From Bog-473 sp963781955 (GTDB lineage: Bacteria > Actinomycetota > Acidimicrobiia > Acidimicrobiales > RAAP-2), in contig CAWAHU010000001.1 of NCBI GenBank assembly GCA_963781955.1, forward strand, positions 1,922,001 through 1,986,000: 64,000 bases of DNA, written 5' to 3'. The notes beneath the pieces were generated by a model that searched no databases, was not told where the DNA came from, and was given only the letters and a program-made list of their open reading frames with translations. The position numbers were made by a program, and so were the translations under genes. Position 1 is the first letter of the stretch, and each line of letters starts with the position of its first letter. Below are positions 17,803-25,909 of this stretch, in pieces.

Positions 17803-19317
17803 GTGACGCCGCCGCTCCGAGCCACCTGGGTCCCGAGCCAGGCCCGGCGGTACCGCAGGGCGGGCGGCCCGTGGGACGTCCCGACGCTCGATGCGCTGCT
17901 CACTGCCAACGGCGGCGAGATCGTCGACGGGGACACCCGGCTCTCGGCGGCGCAGGCCGACGCGCTGGTGGCCGCGGTCGCCGGCGGGCTGCGTGCCCGG
18001 GGCGTCCGGCGGGGGGACGTGGTGGCCTGGCAGGTGCCCAACAGCCTCGCCGCCGCCGCCCTGGCCCGCGCCTGCTGGCGCCTGGGTGCGGTGGCGGCCC
18101 CCCTGCTCCACTCGTTCGGCGCGGCCGACGTCGAGGGCGCCCTGGGACAGGTCGACCCGCGCCTCGTCCTCGACGTCCCGGCCGACGCCCTGTCGGACCC
18201 CGAGGCGCTCGTCGCCCTCCTGGGCGGCACGCCCGTGGCCGCCCGAACCGGCCCGGCCCGGCCCTCCGACGTCGCCCTCGTCTTGTTCACCTCGGGCTCG
18301 ACCGGGGTCCCCAAGGCGGTCCTGCACACGCAACGCGCCCTGAGCTGGAAGGCGTCGCTCATGACGCGGGTGCACGGACTCGGCGCGCGGGACGCCGTCC
18401 TCGTGCCGGCTCCCATGGCCCACGTCTCGGGCCTCCTCAACGGCGTCCTGGTGCCCGGCGCCGCCGGCATGCGCGCTGTCCTCGTGCGCCGCTTCGACCC
18501 CGCCCAGGCGCTGACCCTAGTGGGGCGGGAGCGGATCTCGTTCCTGGCCGGACCGCCGACGTTCTTCATCGCCATGGGGCGCGCCATGGCCGAAGGGGTG
18601 GCGGCCGACGTCTCCTCCCTGCGCCTGGTCTCGAGCGGCGGCGCGTCGGTCACGCCGGCGTTCGTCGAGGAGACGGCGCGCACCTTCGGCTGCCGGGTGA
18701 AGCGCACGTACGGCTCGACGGAGGCCCCCACGGTGACCACGAGCACCGACGACGACCCGTTCGACAAGGCGCGCGACACCGACGGGCGGCCGGTGGGCGA
18801 GGTGGAGCTCCGCGTGTCGGACCCCGCCACCGGGGCCCGGTGCCGCACCGGCACGCCCGGCGAGCTGTGGGTGCGCGGGCCCGAGATGTTCGCCGGCTAT
18901 GCCGACGCGGCCCAGACGGCGGCGGTCATCGCCCATGGCGGGTGGTTCCGAACTGGTGACCTGGCCACGGTGGACGCCGAAGGCTGGGTTCGCATCGTCG
19001 GCCGGCTCAAGGACGTCATCATCCGCGGCGGGGAGAACATCTCGGCCTCCGAGGTCGAGGCCGCTCTCGAGGCCCACCCCGACGTGCACCACGCGGTGGC
19101 CGTCGGGTACCCCGACCCGCTCATGGGCGAGCGGGTGGCCGCCTTCGTGGAGTCGGCGGCACCCTTCGACCTCGAGGAGTGCCGGCGCTGGTTCGCCGGC
19201 CGCGGCATGGCGACGTACAAGACACCCGAGCGGGTGGTTCGGCTCGAGCGCCTCCCCGTCCTCGGCTCGGGCAAGGCCGACCGGGCCGAGCTGCGCCGGC
19301 GGGCCACCGAGGGGTGA
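17803..19317 (+). CDS. Acyl-CoA synthetase (AMP-binding, class I adenylate-forming)
   Basis: The 504-residue enzyme activates a carboxylic acid to its CoA thioester via an acyl-adenylate. The P-loop-like motif VLFTSGSTGVPKAVLHTQ lies near residue 160, a YGSTEAP motif near 307, the hinge motif FRTGDLATVDAEGWVRIVGR near 382, and DVIIRGGENISASEVE follows. The C-terminal catalytic Lys is in LGSGKADR near residue 494. GTG 17803 is the start. The divergent ACAD and the shared operator suggest a common acid substrate is activated here and dehydrogenated there; chain type unknown. Confidence 0.92.
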   Translation: MTPPLRATWVPSQARRYRRAGGPWDVPTLDALLTANGGEIVDGDTRLSAAQADALVAAVAGGLRARGVRRGDVVAWQVPNSLAAAALARACWRLGAVAAPLLHSFGAADVEGALGQVDPRLVLDVPADALSDPEALVALLGGTPVAARTGPARPSDVALVLFTSGSTGVPKAVLHTQRALSWKASLMTRVHGLGARDAVLVPAPMAHVSGLLNGVLVPGAAGMRAVLVRRFDPAQALTLVGRERISFLAGPPTFFIAMGRAMAEGVAADVSSLRLVSSGGASVTPAFVEETARTFGCRVKRTYGSTEAPTVTTSTDDDPFDKARDTDGRPVGEVELRVSDPATGARCRTGTPGELWVRGPEMFAGYADAAQTAAVIAHGGWFRTGDLATVDAEGWVRIVGRLKDVIIRGGENISASEVEAALEAHPDVHHAVAVGYPDPLMGERVAAFVESAAPFDLEECRRWFAGRGMATYKTPERVVRLERLPVLGSGKADRAELRRRATEG

Positions 19318-19362
19318 GCCCCCTTTGGGGGCAGGGGTGGCCGCACCACTAGCCTGTGGCCC

Positions 19363-19515
19363 ATGCCGCGCCGCAACCTGATCCCCTACCTGATCCTGGC
19401 CGTCCTCGGCGTCCTGACCCTGGTCTTCGCCATCGTGGGCATCGCCGAAGAGCCGACGTTCGCCACGCTGGTGACGCACCTCGCCGGCCTCCCGGCGGCA
19501 GCCGGCGTCGCCTGA
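19363..19515 (+). CDS. Small single-pass membrane protein (50 aa)
   Basis: ATG 19363 opens a 50-residue frame, MPRRNLIPYLILAVLGVLTL and onward, with a positively charged N-terminus followed by about 20 hydrophobic residues and a short outward tail rich in Ala and Gly. It starts 45 bases after the ligase stop on the same strand and ends 10 bases before the convergent ACAD stop. The layout (RR-N-in, one helix, stop at 19513) is that of a genuine small membrane protein. Function unknown; it is below usual ORF length cut-offs. Confidence 0.6.
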   Translation: MPRRNLIPYLILAVLGVLTLVFAIVGIAEEPTFATLVTHLAGLPAAAGVA

Positions 19516-19525
19516 GAGAGCCCGC

Positions 19526-20667
19526 CTAGTAGAGCGCCTGCCCGGCCTCGATCCGGGTGCGCAACAGGCTGGCGATGCGGTCGCGGTGCCAGGCCGCGTC
19601 GCCGTAGCTGACCTGGTCCAGCTGCGCGCGCTTGAGGTACAGGTGCATGTCGTGCTCCCAGGTGAAGCCGATGCCGCCGTGCACCTGCAGGCCGGCCGCC
19701 ATGACGCGGCGTGAGGCGTCCGAGCACCAGGCCTTGGCCATGCTGGCGGCCACCGACCGGTCGCCGTCGTCGGCCGCCGCGCACCAGGCGGCGTAGTAGG
19801 CCGTCGAGCGCATCCCCTCCACGTCGACCAGCGCGTCGGCCAGCATGTGCTTGACCGCCTGGAACGAGCCGATGGGCTTGCCGAACTGCACCCGGTCCTT
19901 GGCGTACTGCACCGTCGTCGCCAGCACCTGGTCGGCCGCACCGAGCATCTCGGCGCTGGCCAGAGTGGCAGCCCGGTCCAGCGCCAGGGCCGCGTCGTCG
20001 GGCCCGCCGAGCCGGCGCGCCGGCGTCGCATCGAGGGCCAGCACCCCCAGTTCCCGCGTCCGGTCCATGGCCGGCAGTGGCTCCGGCCGCGCCGTGCTGC
20101 TCGCGCCACCCCGCAGGTCGACGCCGAAGAGGCCCTCGAGGGTGACGACCACTGCGACGTCGGCCGACGGCAGCGTAGGGCGCGGGCGGCGGCGTCCCCG
20201 TGAGCCGCACCGCCGCGCCGCCGGCCCCGTCCGGCGTGACCGCCACGCCGCGCGGGGCGAACACCACGCAACCGACCGCGGCTCCGTCGGCCAGGGCCTG
20301 GCGCCATTGCGCCGTGGCCCCGTCGGCCCGGGCCGCCGTGCTGCTCGAGCGCGCCCAGCGCCACCACCGAGCCCAAGAACGGCGCGGCCACCAAGCGACG
20401 GCCGATCTCCTCGCACAGCACGGCCACCTCGACCATGCCCAGGCCGAGGCCGCCCTCGTCCTCGGGGACCTCGAGAGCGAGCCAGCCCTGGTCCGCCATG
20501 GCCGACCACGCCGCCGTGTCGTACCCCTGCGGCGCGGCGGGCGAGCGCCCGACGACCGTGCCGGGGCCGACGCGGGCCCGCAACGTGTCGTGCCCGGCCA
20601 TCTTCTCGAGGAGCGCGGCGGCGGCGTCGCGCAGCGCCTGCTGGTCGGTCGACAGGTCGAAGTCCAC
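19526..20667 (-). CDS. Acyl-CoA dehydrogenase, small-chain type (two frameshifts)
   Basis: Starting at GTG 20667 (VDFDLSTDQQALRDAAAALL), the frame holds through GWLALEVPEDEGGLGLGMVE and APFLGSVVALGALEQHGG. Coding then continues in a second frame (RADGATAQWRQALADGAAVG, CVVFAPRGVAVTPDGAGG) and from about 20180 in a third (LPSADVAVVVTLEGLFGVDL to the end). The last part has VQFGKPIGSFQAVKHMLAD and GGIGFTWEHDMHLYLKRA, the signature of ACAD small chains. The breaks lie near 20335-20352 and 20176-20182. The span is two bases more than a multiple of three, so two single-base insertions restore a normal 379-residue enzyme. It is divergent from, and probably the partner of, the ACAD at 20738. Confidence 0.78.
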
Positions 20668-20691
20668 GGCGGCGCAGTCTACGGGGATCCC

Positions 20692-20705
20692 TGACACAGG
20701 TGTCA
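20692..20705. promoter_or_regulatory. Candidate operator, TGACACAGGTGTCA (site 4)
   Basis: The palindrome sits almost exactly midway between two divergent ACAD starts (20667 and 20738), 24 and 32 bases away. This is the position expected for a repressor site covering both promoters. Confidence 0.65.
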
Positions 20706-20737
20706 TCCGTGAGGCCGCCTGTGCCATGCTGCGGCGG

Positions 20738-21916
20738 ATGGATCTGCGCGCCACCGCCGGGCAGGAGGAACTGCGCGCCGCGTTCAGGGATTGGCTCATG
20801 GAGCACCTGCCGTGGCCCTACGGCGTCGGGCTCCCGCCGCGCTTCGACGACCTGGCCGAGACAGTCGCGTTCGGCCGGCGCTGGCAGGCGGCGCTGGCCG
20901 CCGACGGCTGGGTCGGCGTGACCTGGCCCGAGGAGTACGGCGGGCGCGGCCTCGGAGCCCTCGAGAACTACGTGGTGATAGAGGAGCTGGCGCGGGCGCG
21001 GGCCCCCGAGCTGGTGGGCCGCATCGGCATCAACCTGGTGGGACCGACGCTGCTCGCCCACGGCACCGCCGAGCACAAGGAGCGCTTCTTGGCGCGGATC
21101 CTGGCCGCCGACGAGCTCTGGTGCCAGCTCTTCAGCGAGCCCGATGCCGGGAGCGACCTGGCCTCTCTGACCACGCGCGCCGTCCCGGTCGAAGGCGGCT
21201 ACCGGGTCACCGGCCGCAAGGTGTGGACCTCGTACGCCCAGTTCGCCGACTGGGGCCTGTGCCTCACCCGCACGGACCCGCAGGCGCCGAAGCGCCAGCA
21301 GGGCATCACCGCGCTCATCGTCGACATGCATGCCCACGGGGTGGTCGTGCACCCGCTCGTGCAGTCGACCGGCGAGGCGGAGTTCAATGAGGTCGAGCTC
21401 GACGACGTCTTCGTGCCGGCCGAGCGGCGCATCGGCGACGAGGGCGCCGGGTGGACGGTGGCCGGCTCCACCCTGGCCCACGAGCGTGGCATCAACCCGC
21501 GCCAGCTGGTCATCCACACGCAACTGATCGAGGAGCTGCTGCGCCTGGCCGCGGAGAACGGCAGCTTCGACGACTGGCGCCTGCGCCAGCAACTGGCGCA
21601 GGCGGCGACGGAGGTGCGCCTCTTCCAGCTCCACAACTGGCGCTCCCTCACGCGCCTGTCCAAGGGTGAGGCACCCGGGCCCGAGGGCAGCGCGCTCAAG
21701 CTCTACTGGAGCGAGATGTCCAAGCGCCTCCACCAGACGGCGCTCGACGTCCTGGGTCCGGCTGCCCCGCTCTGGGAGGGCGCCCCGGGCAATCCCGACG
21801 ACGGCGCTTGGCAGCGCTCGTGGCTCTACTACCAGGCGTCCTCCATCTTCGCCGGCACCAACGAGATCCAACGGACCCTGGTGGGCGAGCGGGTGCTCGG
21901 GCTCCCCCGCGGATGA
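20738..21916 (+). CDS. Acyl-CoA dehydrogenase, large-chain type
   Basis: A 392-residue FadE-type ACAD. Motifs are WVGVTWPEEYGGRGLG, QLFSEPDAGSDLASLTTRAV near residue 131, GRKVWTSYAQFADWGLCLTR, and the C-terminal SSIFAGTNEIQRTLVGERVL. ATG 20738 (MDLRATAGQEELRAAFRDW) is chosen over the in-frame ATG 20726 because it matches the N-terminal helix of relatives. It is divergent from a small-chain ACAD with the operator between them, an arrangement that suggests an alpha2-beta2 heteromer like mycobacterial FadE28-FadE29. An enoyl-CoA hydratase and a CoA-transferase follow on the same strand. Confidence 0.92.
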   Translation: MDLRATAGQEELRAAFRDWLMEHLPWPYGVGLPPRFDDLAETVAFGRRWQAALAADGWVGVTWPEEYGGRGLGALENYVVIEELARARAPELVGRIGINLVGPTLLAHGTAEHKERFLARILAADELWCQLFSEPDAGSDLASLTTRAVPVEGGYRVTGRKVWTSYAQFADWGLCLTRTDPQAPKRQQGITALIVDMHAHGVVVHPLVQSTGEAEFNEVELDDVFVPAERRIGDEGAGWTVAGSTLAHERGINPRQLVIHTQLIEELLRLAAENGSFDDWRLRQQLAQAATEVRLFQLHNWRSLTRLSKGEAPGPEGSALKLYWSEMSKRLHQTALDVLGPAAPLWEGAPGNPDDGAWQRSWLYYQASSIFAGTNEIQRTLVGERVLGLPRG

Positions 21917-21956
21917 CGGTGCCAGGCCCGGCCGGCCGACGCGGCAGGATGGGCGC

Positions 21957-22880
21957 ATGACGCACGGCGAGGAGACCTTCGAGACGATCCGCTACGAGGT
22001 GGACGGCGCCGTCGCCACGATCACGATGAACCGGCCCGAGATGGCCAACGCCCAGGACTCCCGGCTCATCGACGAGATCGACGCTGCCTTCGACCTGGCT
22101 GACGCGGACGACGCCGTGCGGGTGGTGGTCCTGGCCGGGGCCGGGAAGCACTTCTCGTCCGGCCACGACCTCAAGGCCCTCGTGGGTGGCGAGGGGGCCG
22201 ACCCGTGGGTGGCCAGGCGCGAGACGCCCGAGGGCAAGTTCGAGCACGAGAAGACCATGTACTTCGAGCGCTGCCTGCGCATCCACGACTTTCGCAAGCC
22301 CACCATCGCAGCCGTGCAGGGCAGCTGCGTGGCCGCCGGGCTGATGCTGGCCGCCATGTGCGACCTCATCGTGGCGGCGGACGACGCCGTCTTCTCCAAC
22401 CCGGTCCTCCGGCTGACCGGCGCCGGTGTCGAGCTCCTGGTGGAGCCGTGGGAGCTCGGGATCCGCAAGGCCAAGGAGTTCCTCTTCACCGGCGACACCA
22501 TCGACGCCCAGGAGGCGTGGCGCCTCGGCCTGGTGAACCGGGTCGTGCCGCGCGACGAGCTCGAGACCCGTACCCGCGAGCTGGCCGAGCGGGTGGCCCT
22601 GGTCCCACCCGTCACGGCGCAAACGGTGAAGGACTCGCTGAACCAGACGGCCAACCTCATGGGCAAGCGCGACGCGCTCAAGTACCACTTCATGGCCCAC
22701 CACTGGGTGCACAACACCGCCACCGCGCTCGACGCGCTGGCGGCCCGCAAGGCCAAAGGCTCCATGCGCGACGTCATCGCCGAGCGCGAGCAGGGCCAGC
22801 CTGCGGGCACCGCGTCCTCCGGCCCTGCGGGCACCGCGTCCTCCGGCCCTGCGGGCACCGCGTCCTCCGACGCAGGATGA
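21957..22880 (+). CDS. Enoyl-CoA hydratase/isomerase (crotonase family)
   Basis: The 307-residue protein has the crotonase core: VATITMNRPEMANAQDSRLI, the oxyanion-hole segment GKHFSSGHDLKAL near residue 63, and KPTIAAVQGSCVAAGLMLAA near 115. The usual second catalytic Glu is not obvious in GAGVELLVEPWELG, so hydratase versus isomerase activity is open. The C-terminus ends in three copies of GPAGTASS encoded by a 24-base tandem repeat. ATG 21957 follows the ACAD stop by 40 bases, and the stop overlaps the next ATG by four bases. Confidence 0.87.
   Translation: MTHGEETFETIRYEVDGAVATITMNRPEMANAQDSRLIDEIDAAFDLADADDAVRVVVLAGAGKHFSSGHDLKALVGGEGADPWVARRETPEGKFEHEKTMYFERCLRIHDFRKPTIAAVQGSCVAAGLMLAAMCDLIVAADDAVFSNPVLRLTGAGVELLVEPWELGIRKAKEFLFTGDTIDAQEAWRLGLVNRVVPRDELETRTRELAERVALVPPVTAQTVKDSLNQTANLMGKRDALKYHFMAHHWVHNTATALDALAARKAKGSMRDVIAEREQGQPAGTASSGPAGTASSGPAGTASSDAG
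22800..22869 (+). repeat. 24-bp in-frame tandem repeat, three copies
   Basis: Units begin at 22800, 22824 and 22848 and read CCTGCGGGCACCGCGTCCTC plus four bases. They encode GPAGTASS repeats at the extreme C-terminus of the enoyl-CoA hydratase, just before its stop. Confidence 0.9.
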
Positions 22881-24202
22881 GCGGGCCACCGCCAGGGGGC
22901 CCACCAACGGGCCCGCTCCCGGGCCCGTTGGCCGGCGTGCGCGTGGTGGACGTCGGCACACGGATCTCGGCGCCCTTCTGCGCCGGGCTCCTGGGCGAGC
23001 TGGGGGCCGACGTGATCAAGGTGGAGCTGCCCGGCCAGGGCGACTTCATGCGCACCATGGGACCGTTCACGGACGCCGGGGGCGTCACCGGCCATGGGCA
23101 CGGTGACGGGGACGGCGACGGTGACGGCGACGGGGACGGGGACGGGCACGGGGACGGCTACTCCCTCTCGTGGGCGGTCGAGGGCCGGGGGCGTCGCGGC
23201 GTCACCTGCGACCTCCGGCAGCCCGAGGGCAAGGAGCTCTTCGCTCGGTTGGTGGCCACGGCCGACGTGCTGTGCGAGAACTTCCGCCCCGGCACCATGG
23301 AGCGCTGGGGCCTCGGGCCCGACGACCTCCCCGAGGAGCTCGTGTACGTGCGCATCAGCGTGTTCGGGCAGAGCGGGCCGTACGCGCCGCGGCCCGGGCT
23401 GGACCGGCTGGGCATCGCCTTCGGGGGCCTGCTGCACCTGACCGGCGAGCCGGACCGCCCACCCGTGCGCCCGGGCGTCACCGTGTCGGACTACCTCACC
23501 GGCGTGTTCGCCGCCTTCGCCGCCGTGTCCTCCCTCTACGCCCGCGACCGCGCCGGGGGCGGCCCGGACACCGGCACCCGGCTGGGCGAGGTCATCGACG
23601 CGCCGCTGTACGCGTCGGTGCTGCGGATCTTGGAGTGGACGCTGGCCGGGTACGACCGGCTGGGCATCGTGCGGCGGCGCGAGGGCAACCGGCTGTCGCA
23701 CTCGGCCCCGCTCGACAACTACCCGGCGGCCGACGGCTCCTTCGTCTGCATCGTGGCGGGTTCCGACGCCAACTTCGCGCGCCTGTGCGCCGCCATGGGC
23801 CGGCCCGAGCTCACCGGTGACGAGCGGTTCGCCACCCTGGCCGCGCGCGCGGCACGGAGCGACGAGATCAACGGCATCGTGGCCGCCTGGACCTCGGGGC
23901 TCACGGCCGAGGAGATCACGGCGCGCTGCGTGGAGCACGACGTGCCGGTGGGCACCGCCTACAGCGCCGCCGACATCTTCGCCGACCCGCACATGGCCGC
24001 GCGCGGCGACCTGGTGGCCGTCGAGGACCCGGTGATCGGGCCCGTGCGCCAGCAGGCGCCCTACCCCCGCCTGGCCCGACGGCCGACACCGGTCCCCCGC
24101 GGCGCCCCGCGGCTCGGCGAGCACAACCGCGAGGTGTGGTGCGGGCTGGTCGGCCTGAGCGAAGAGGAGCTGGCGGGCCTCACGGCCCGCGGCGTGCTCT
24201 GA
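22877..24202 (+). CDS. CoA-transferase family III (CaiB/BaiF)
   Basis: This 441-residue protein matches class III CoA-transferases, which move CoA between carboxylic acids. Family features are GVRVVDVGTRISAPFCAGLL, LGADVIKVELPGQGD, the catalytic-Asp segment TVSDYLTGVFAAFAAVSSLY near residue 205, and LCENFRPGTMERWGL. Between FTDAGGVTG and YSLSWAVE, where relatives have only a short variable loop, lies a run of alternating His/Asp and Gly residues encoded by 6-base repeats (23093-23158). The ATG overlaps the hydratase stop (ATGA). Substrate unknown. Confidence 0.9.
   Translation: MSGPPPGGPPTGPLPGPLAGVRVVDVGTRISAPFCAGLLGELGADVIKVELPGQGDFMRTMGPFTDAGGVTGHGHGDGDGDGDGDGDGDGHGDGYSLSWAVEGRGRRGVTCDLRQPEGKELFARLVATADVLCENFRPGTMERWGLGPDDLPEELVYVRISVFGQSGPYAPRPGLDRLGIAFGGLLHLTGEPDRPPVRPGVTVSDYLTGVFAAFAAVSSLYARDRAGGGPDTGTRLGEVIDAPLYASVLRILEWTLAGYDRLGIVRRREGNRLSHSAPLDNYPAADGSFVCIVAGSDANFARLCAAMGRPELTGDERFATLAARAARSDEINGIVAAWTSGLTAEEITARCVEHDVPVGTAYSAADIFADPHMAARGDLVAVEDPVIGPVRQQAPYPRLARRPTPVPRGAPRLGEHNREVWCGLVGLSEEELAGLTARGVL
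23093..23158 (+). repeat. Hexanucleotide repeat coding for a (Gly-Asp)n tract
   Basis: About eleven units of the form GGNGAC or GGNCAC encode alternating Gly and Asp/His residues inside the CaiB-type CoA-transferase. Third positions vary (T, G, C), so the repeat is not freshly duplicated throughout. Confidence 0.85.
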
Positions 24203-24216
24203 GCGGCGTCCGGTCT

Positions 24217-24237
24217 GGCGGAGGGGGTCCGTCCGCC
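24217..24237. terminator. Possible bidirectional hairpin between convergent genes
   Basis: GGCGGA (24217-24222) and TCCGCC (24232-24237) can pair with a 9-base loop in the 41-base spacer between two convergent genes. No T-run follows, so intrinsic termination is only tentative. Confidence 0.35.
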
Positions 24238-24243
24238 GGCGAC

Positions 24244-25746
24244 TCAGCCCTGGCTGATGAGGCGGCCCATGTAGGTGGCGCCACCGAAGGTGAAGATGCC
24301 ACCGTCGGCCGCGGCCAGCCAGTAGCCGTTGCCGCCGTTGTCCGCCGCCATGCCCACCACCGGGGCGGCCAGGGTGAGGCCGCCCGTCGACCCCTCGAAG
24401 GGCGCCTGCCCGTAGCTGAAGATGCCGCCGTCGGAGGCCACGAAGCGGTACCCCCGCCCGCTCGGCGAGGCCTCCATGCCCACGATGGGGCGGTTCAGGC
24501 GCATGCCGCCCGTGCTGCCGAGGAAGGGGGCGTCGAAGGCGAAGATGCCGCCGTCGGAGGCCACCTCCCAGTAGCCGCCCGTGCCGCGGTCGGCCGCCAT
24601 GCCCACGATCGGCGAGTTGAGCGTGTGCCCACCCATGGAGCCGAAGAACGCGGCGTCGCCGAAGCTGAAGATCCCGCCGTCGGAAGCCACCAGCCAGTAG
24701 CCGCGTCCGTCCGGCGTGCCGGCCATGCCGACGATCGGTGAGTTCAACCGCAGCGCGCCGGTCGACCCGGAGAACCGGGCGTCGCCGAAGGAGAAGATCC
24801 CGCCGTCGGAGGCCACCAGCCAGTAGCCGCCCCCGTCGGGCGTGGCCGCCATGCCGACGATGGGCGAGTTCAGCGACCCCGACATCGATCCGTGGTCCAC
24901 CGCGGCGCCGAAGGCGGCCACCGTGCCGTTCGCCTCCACCTCCCAGTAGCCGGCGCCGCTGCCGAGCGGCGCGATGCCGACGGTCCGTGAGCCGGACACG
25001 ACCGCCGCCGACACCTGGCCCCAGGAGGCCGTGATGTCCGCCGGCGGTGCGCACGAGCTGGCCACGATGGCGGCGATCGAGCCGCCCGCGTACCCACTCG
25101 GCGAGAAGGCGGCACCCATGGACAGCACCGGCGGTCCTGACGGGCAGCCCGCGAACGGGTGCAAGATGATGTCGCGGTGGCCCCAGCAGCCCGAGGGCGT
25201 CGACGGGCTGCAGGCCGTGTTGGTGGTGCTGGCCCCGCTCCAGCCGTCGTCGTACATCCAGTAGTAGTCGGCCTCGAGCGAGGACGTGAGCCCCCCGGCC
25301 CAGACGGACCCGCCCCACGTGATCCCGGCCCCGCCGGTGAGGCTGGAGGGGAACGACGGGTCGCGCCCGGTGTCCGCGCCGCCCTGCGCGTAGGAGTCGA
25401 GTTGCGCCGTCATGAACTGGATCGGGGGCAGGCCGCGGTCGGTGCGCTCGACGTTGACCACCGTGAGGATCTGCTCGGGCAGCGACAGCCCGGCCAGACC
25501 CGCTTCGGACACGGCCATGGGGCCGACGCCCTCCTGCGCCCGTGCGTCGTCGATGGCGGTGAGCCAGTCGCTGCTGTCGGGCGCGATGTTCGCCGAGGGG
25601 TTCCCCGGTGGCAGGATCCCGGCTGCTCCGGCGGCCGCGCCGGGAAGGCCCGCGGCGATGCAGCTCGAGACCAGCGCCGCGACGGGCAGCAGCAGTGTCG
25701 CAGCACGACGGCGGGCACGACGGTGCACAGTGTCTTCCCCCCTCAT
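24244..25746 (-). CDS. Secreted CAP-domain protein with C-terminal YWLVASDGG repeats
   Basis: A 500-residue exported protein. The N-terminus has Arg-rich residues, then a hydrophobic stretch (TLLLPVAALVSSCIAAGLPG) typical of a Sec signal. Residues about 70-240 resemble a CAP/SCP domain, with QILTVVNVERTDRGLPPIQF, two Trp-rich loops, and the late GCWGHRDIILHPFAGC. From about residue 255 five to six repeats of about 45 residues follow (SPIVGMAATPDGGGYWLVAS, then DGGIFSFGDA), probably forming a beta-propeller. This repeat is characteristic of secreted proteins of Acidimicrobiia. It may bind cell-wall or environmental ligands; no enzyme activity can be assigned. Confidence 0.82.
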   Translation of the reverse strand: MRGEDTVHRRARRRAATLLLPVAALVSSCIAAGLPGAAAGAAGILPPGNPSANIAPDSSDWLTAIDDARAQEGVGPMAVSEAGLAGLSLPEQILTVVNVERTDRGLPPIQFMTAQLDSYAQGGADTGRDPSFPSSLTGGAGITWGGSVWAGGLTSSLEADYYWMYDDGWSGASTTNTACSPSTPSGCWGHRDIILHPFAGCPSGPPVLSMGAAFSPSGYAGGSIAAIVASSCAPPADITASWGQVSAAVVSGSRTVGIAPLGSGAGYWEVEANGTVAAFGAAVDHGSMSGSLNSPIVGMAATPDGGGYWLVASDGGIFSFGDARFSGSTGALRLNSPIVGMAGTPDGRGYWLVASDGGIFSFGDAAFFGSMGGHTLNSPIVGMAADRGTGGYWEVASDGGIFAFDAPFLGSTGGMRLNRPIVGMEASPSGRGYRFVASDGGIFSYGQAPFEGSTGGLTLAAPVVGMAADNGGNGYWLAAADGGIFTFGGATYMGRLISQG

Positions 25747-25909
25747 GACTCCTCTTCCACGAGGAGGTATCGGAAGGAATGGCTGCCGGGTTGAACGAGG
25801 CGATCGGCCCGCCGAGGTGGTGCGCCGGCGGTCCGGGCATGCGGGGATCAGGCGTCACACGTGCGTTGCGAGCGGGGCTGGGAGCGCCGCGTTGTGCGGA
25901 AGTTGCCCG

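Noticed and set aside
21992..25858. 1288-residue minus-strand open frame
   Set aside because: It runs antisense to the enoyl-CoA hydratase and CoA-transferase and in the wrong frame through the CAP gene; composition is that of a shadow frame.
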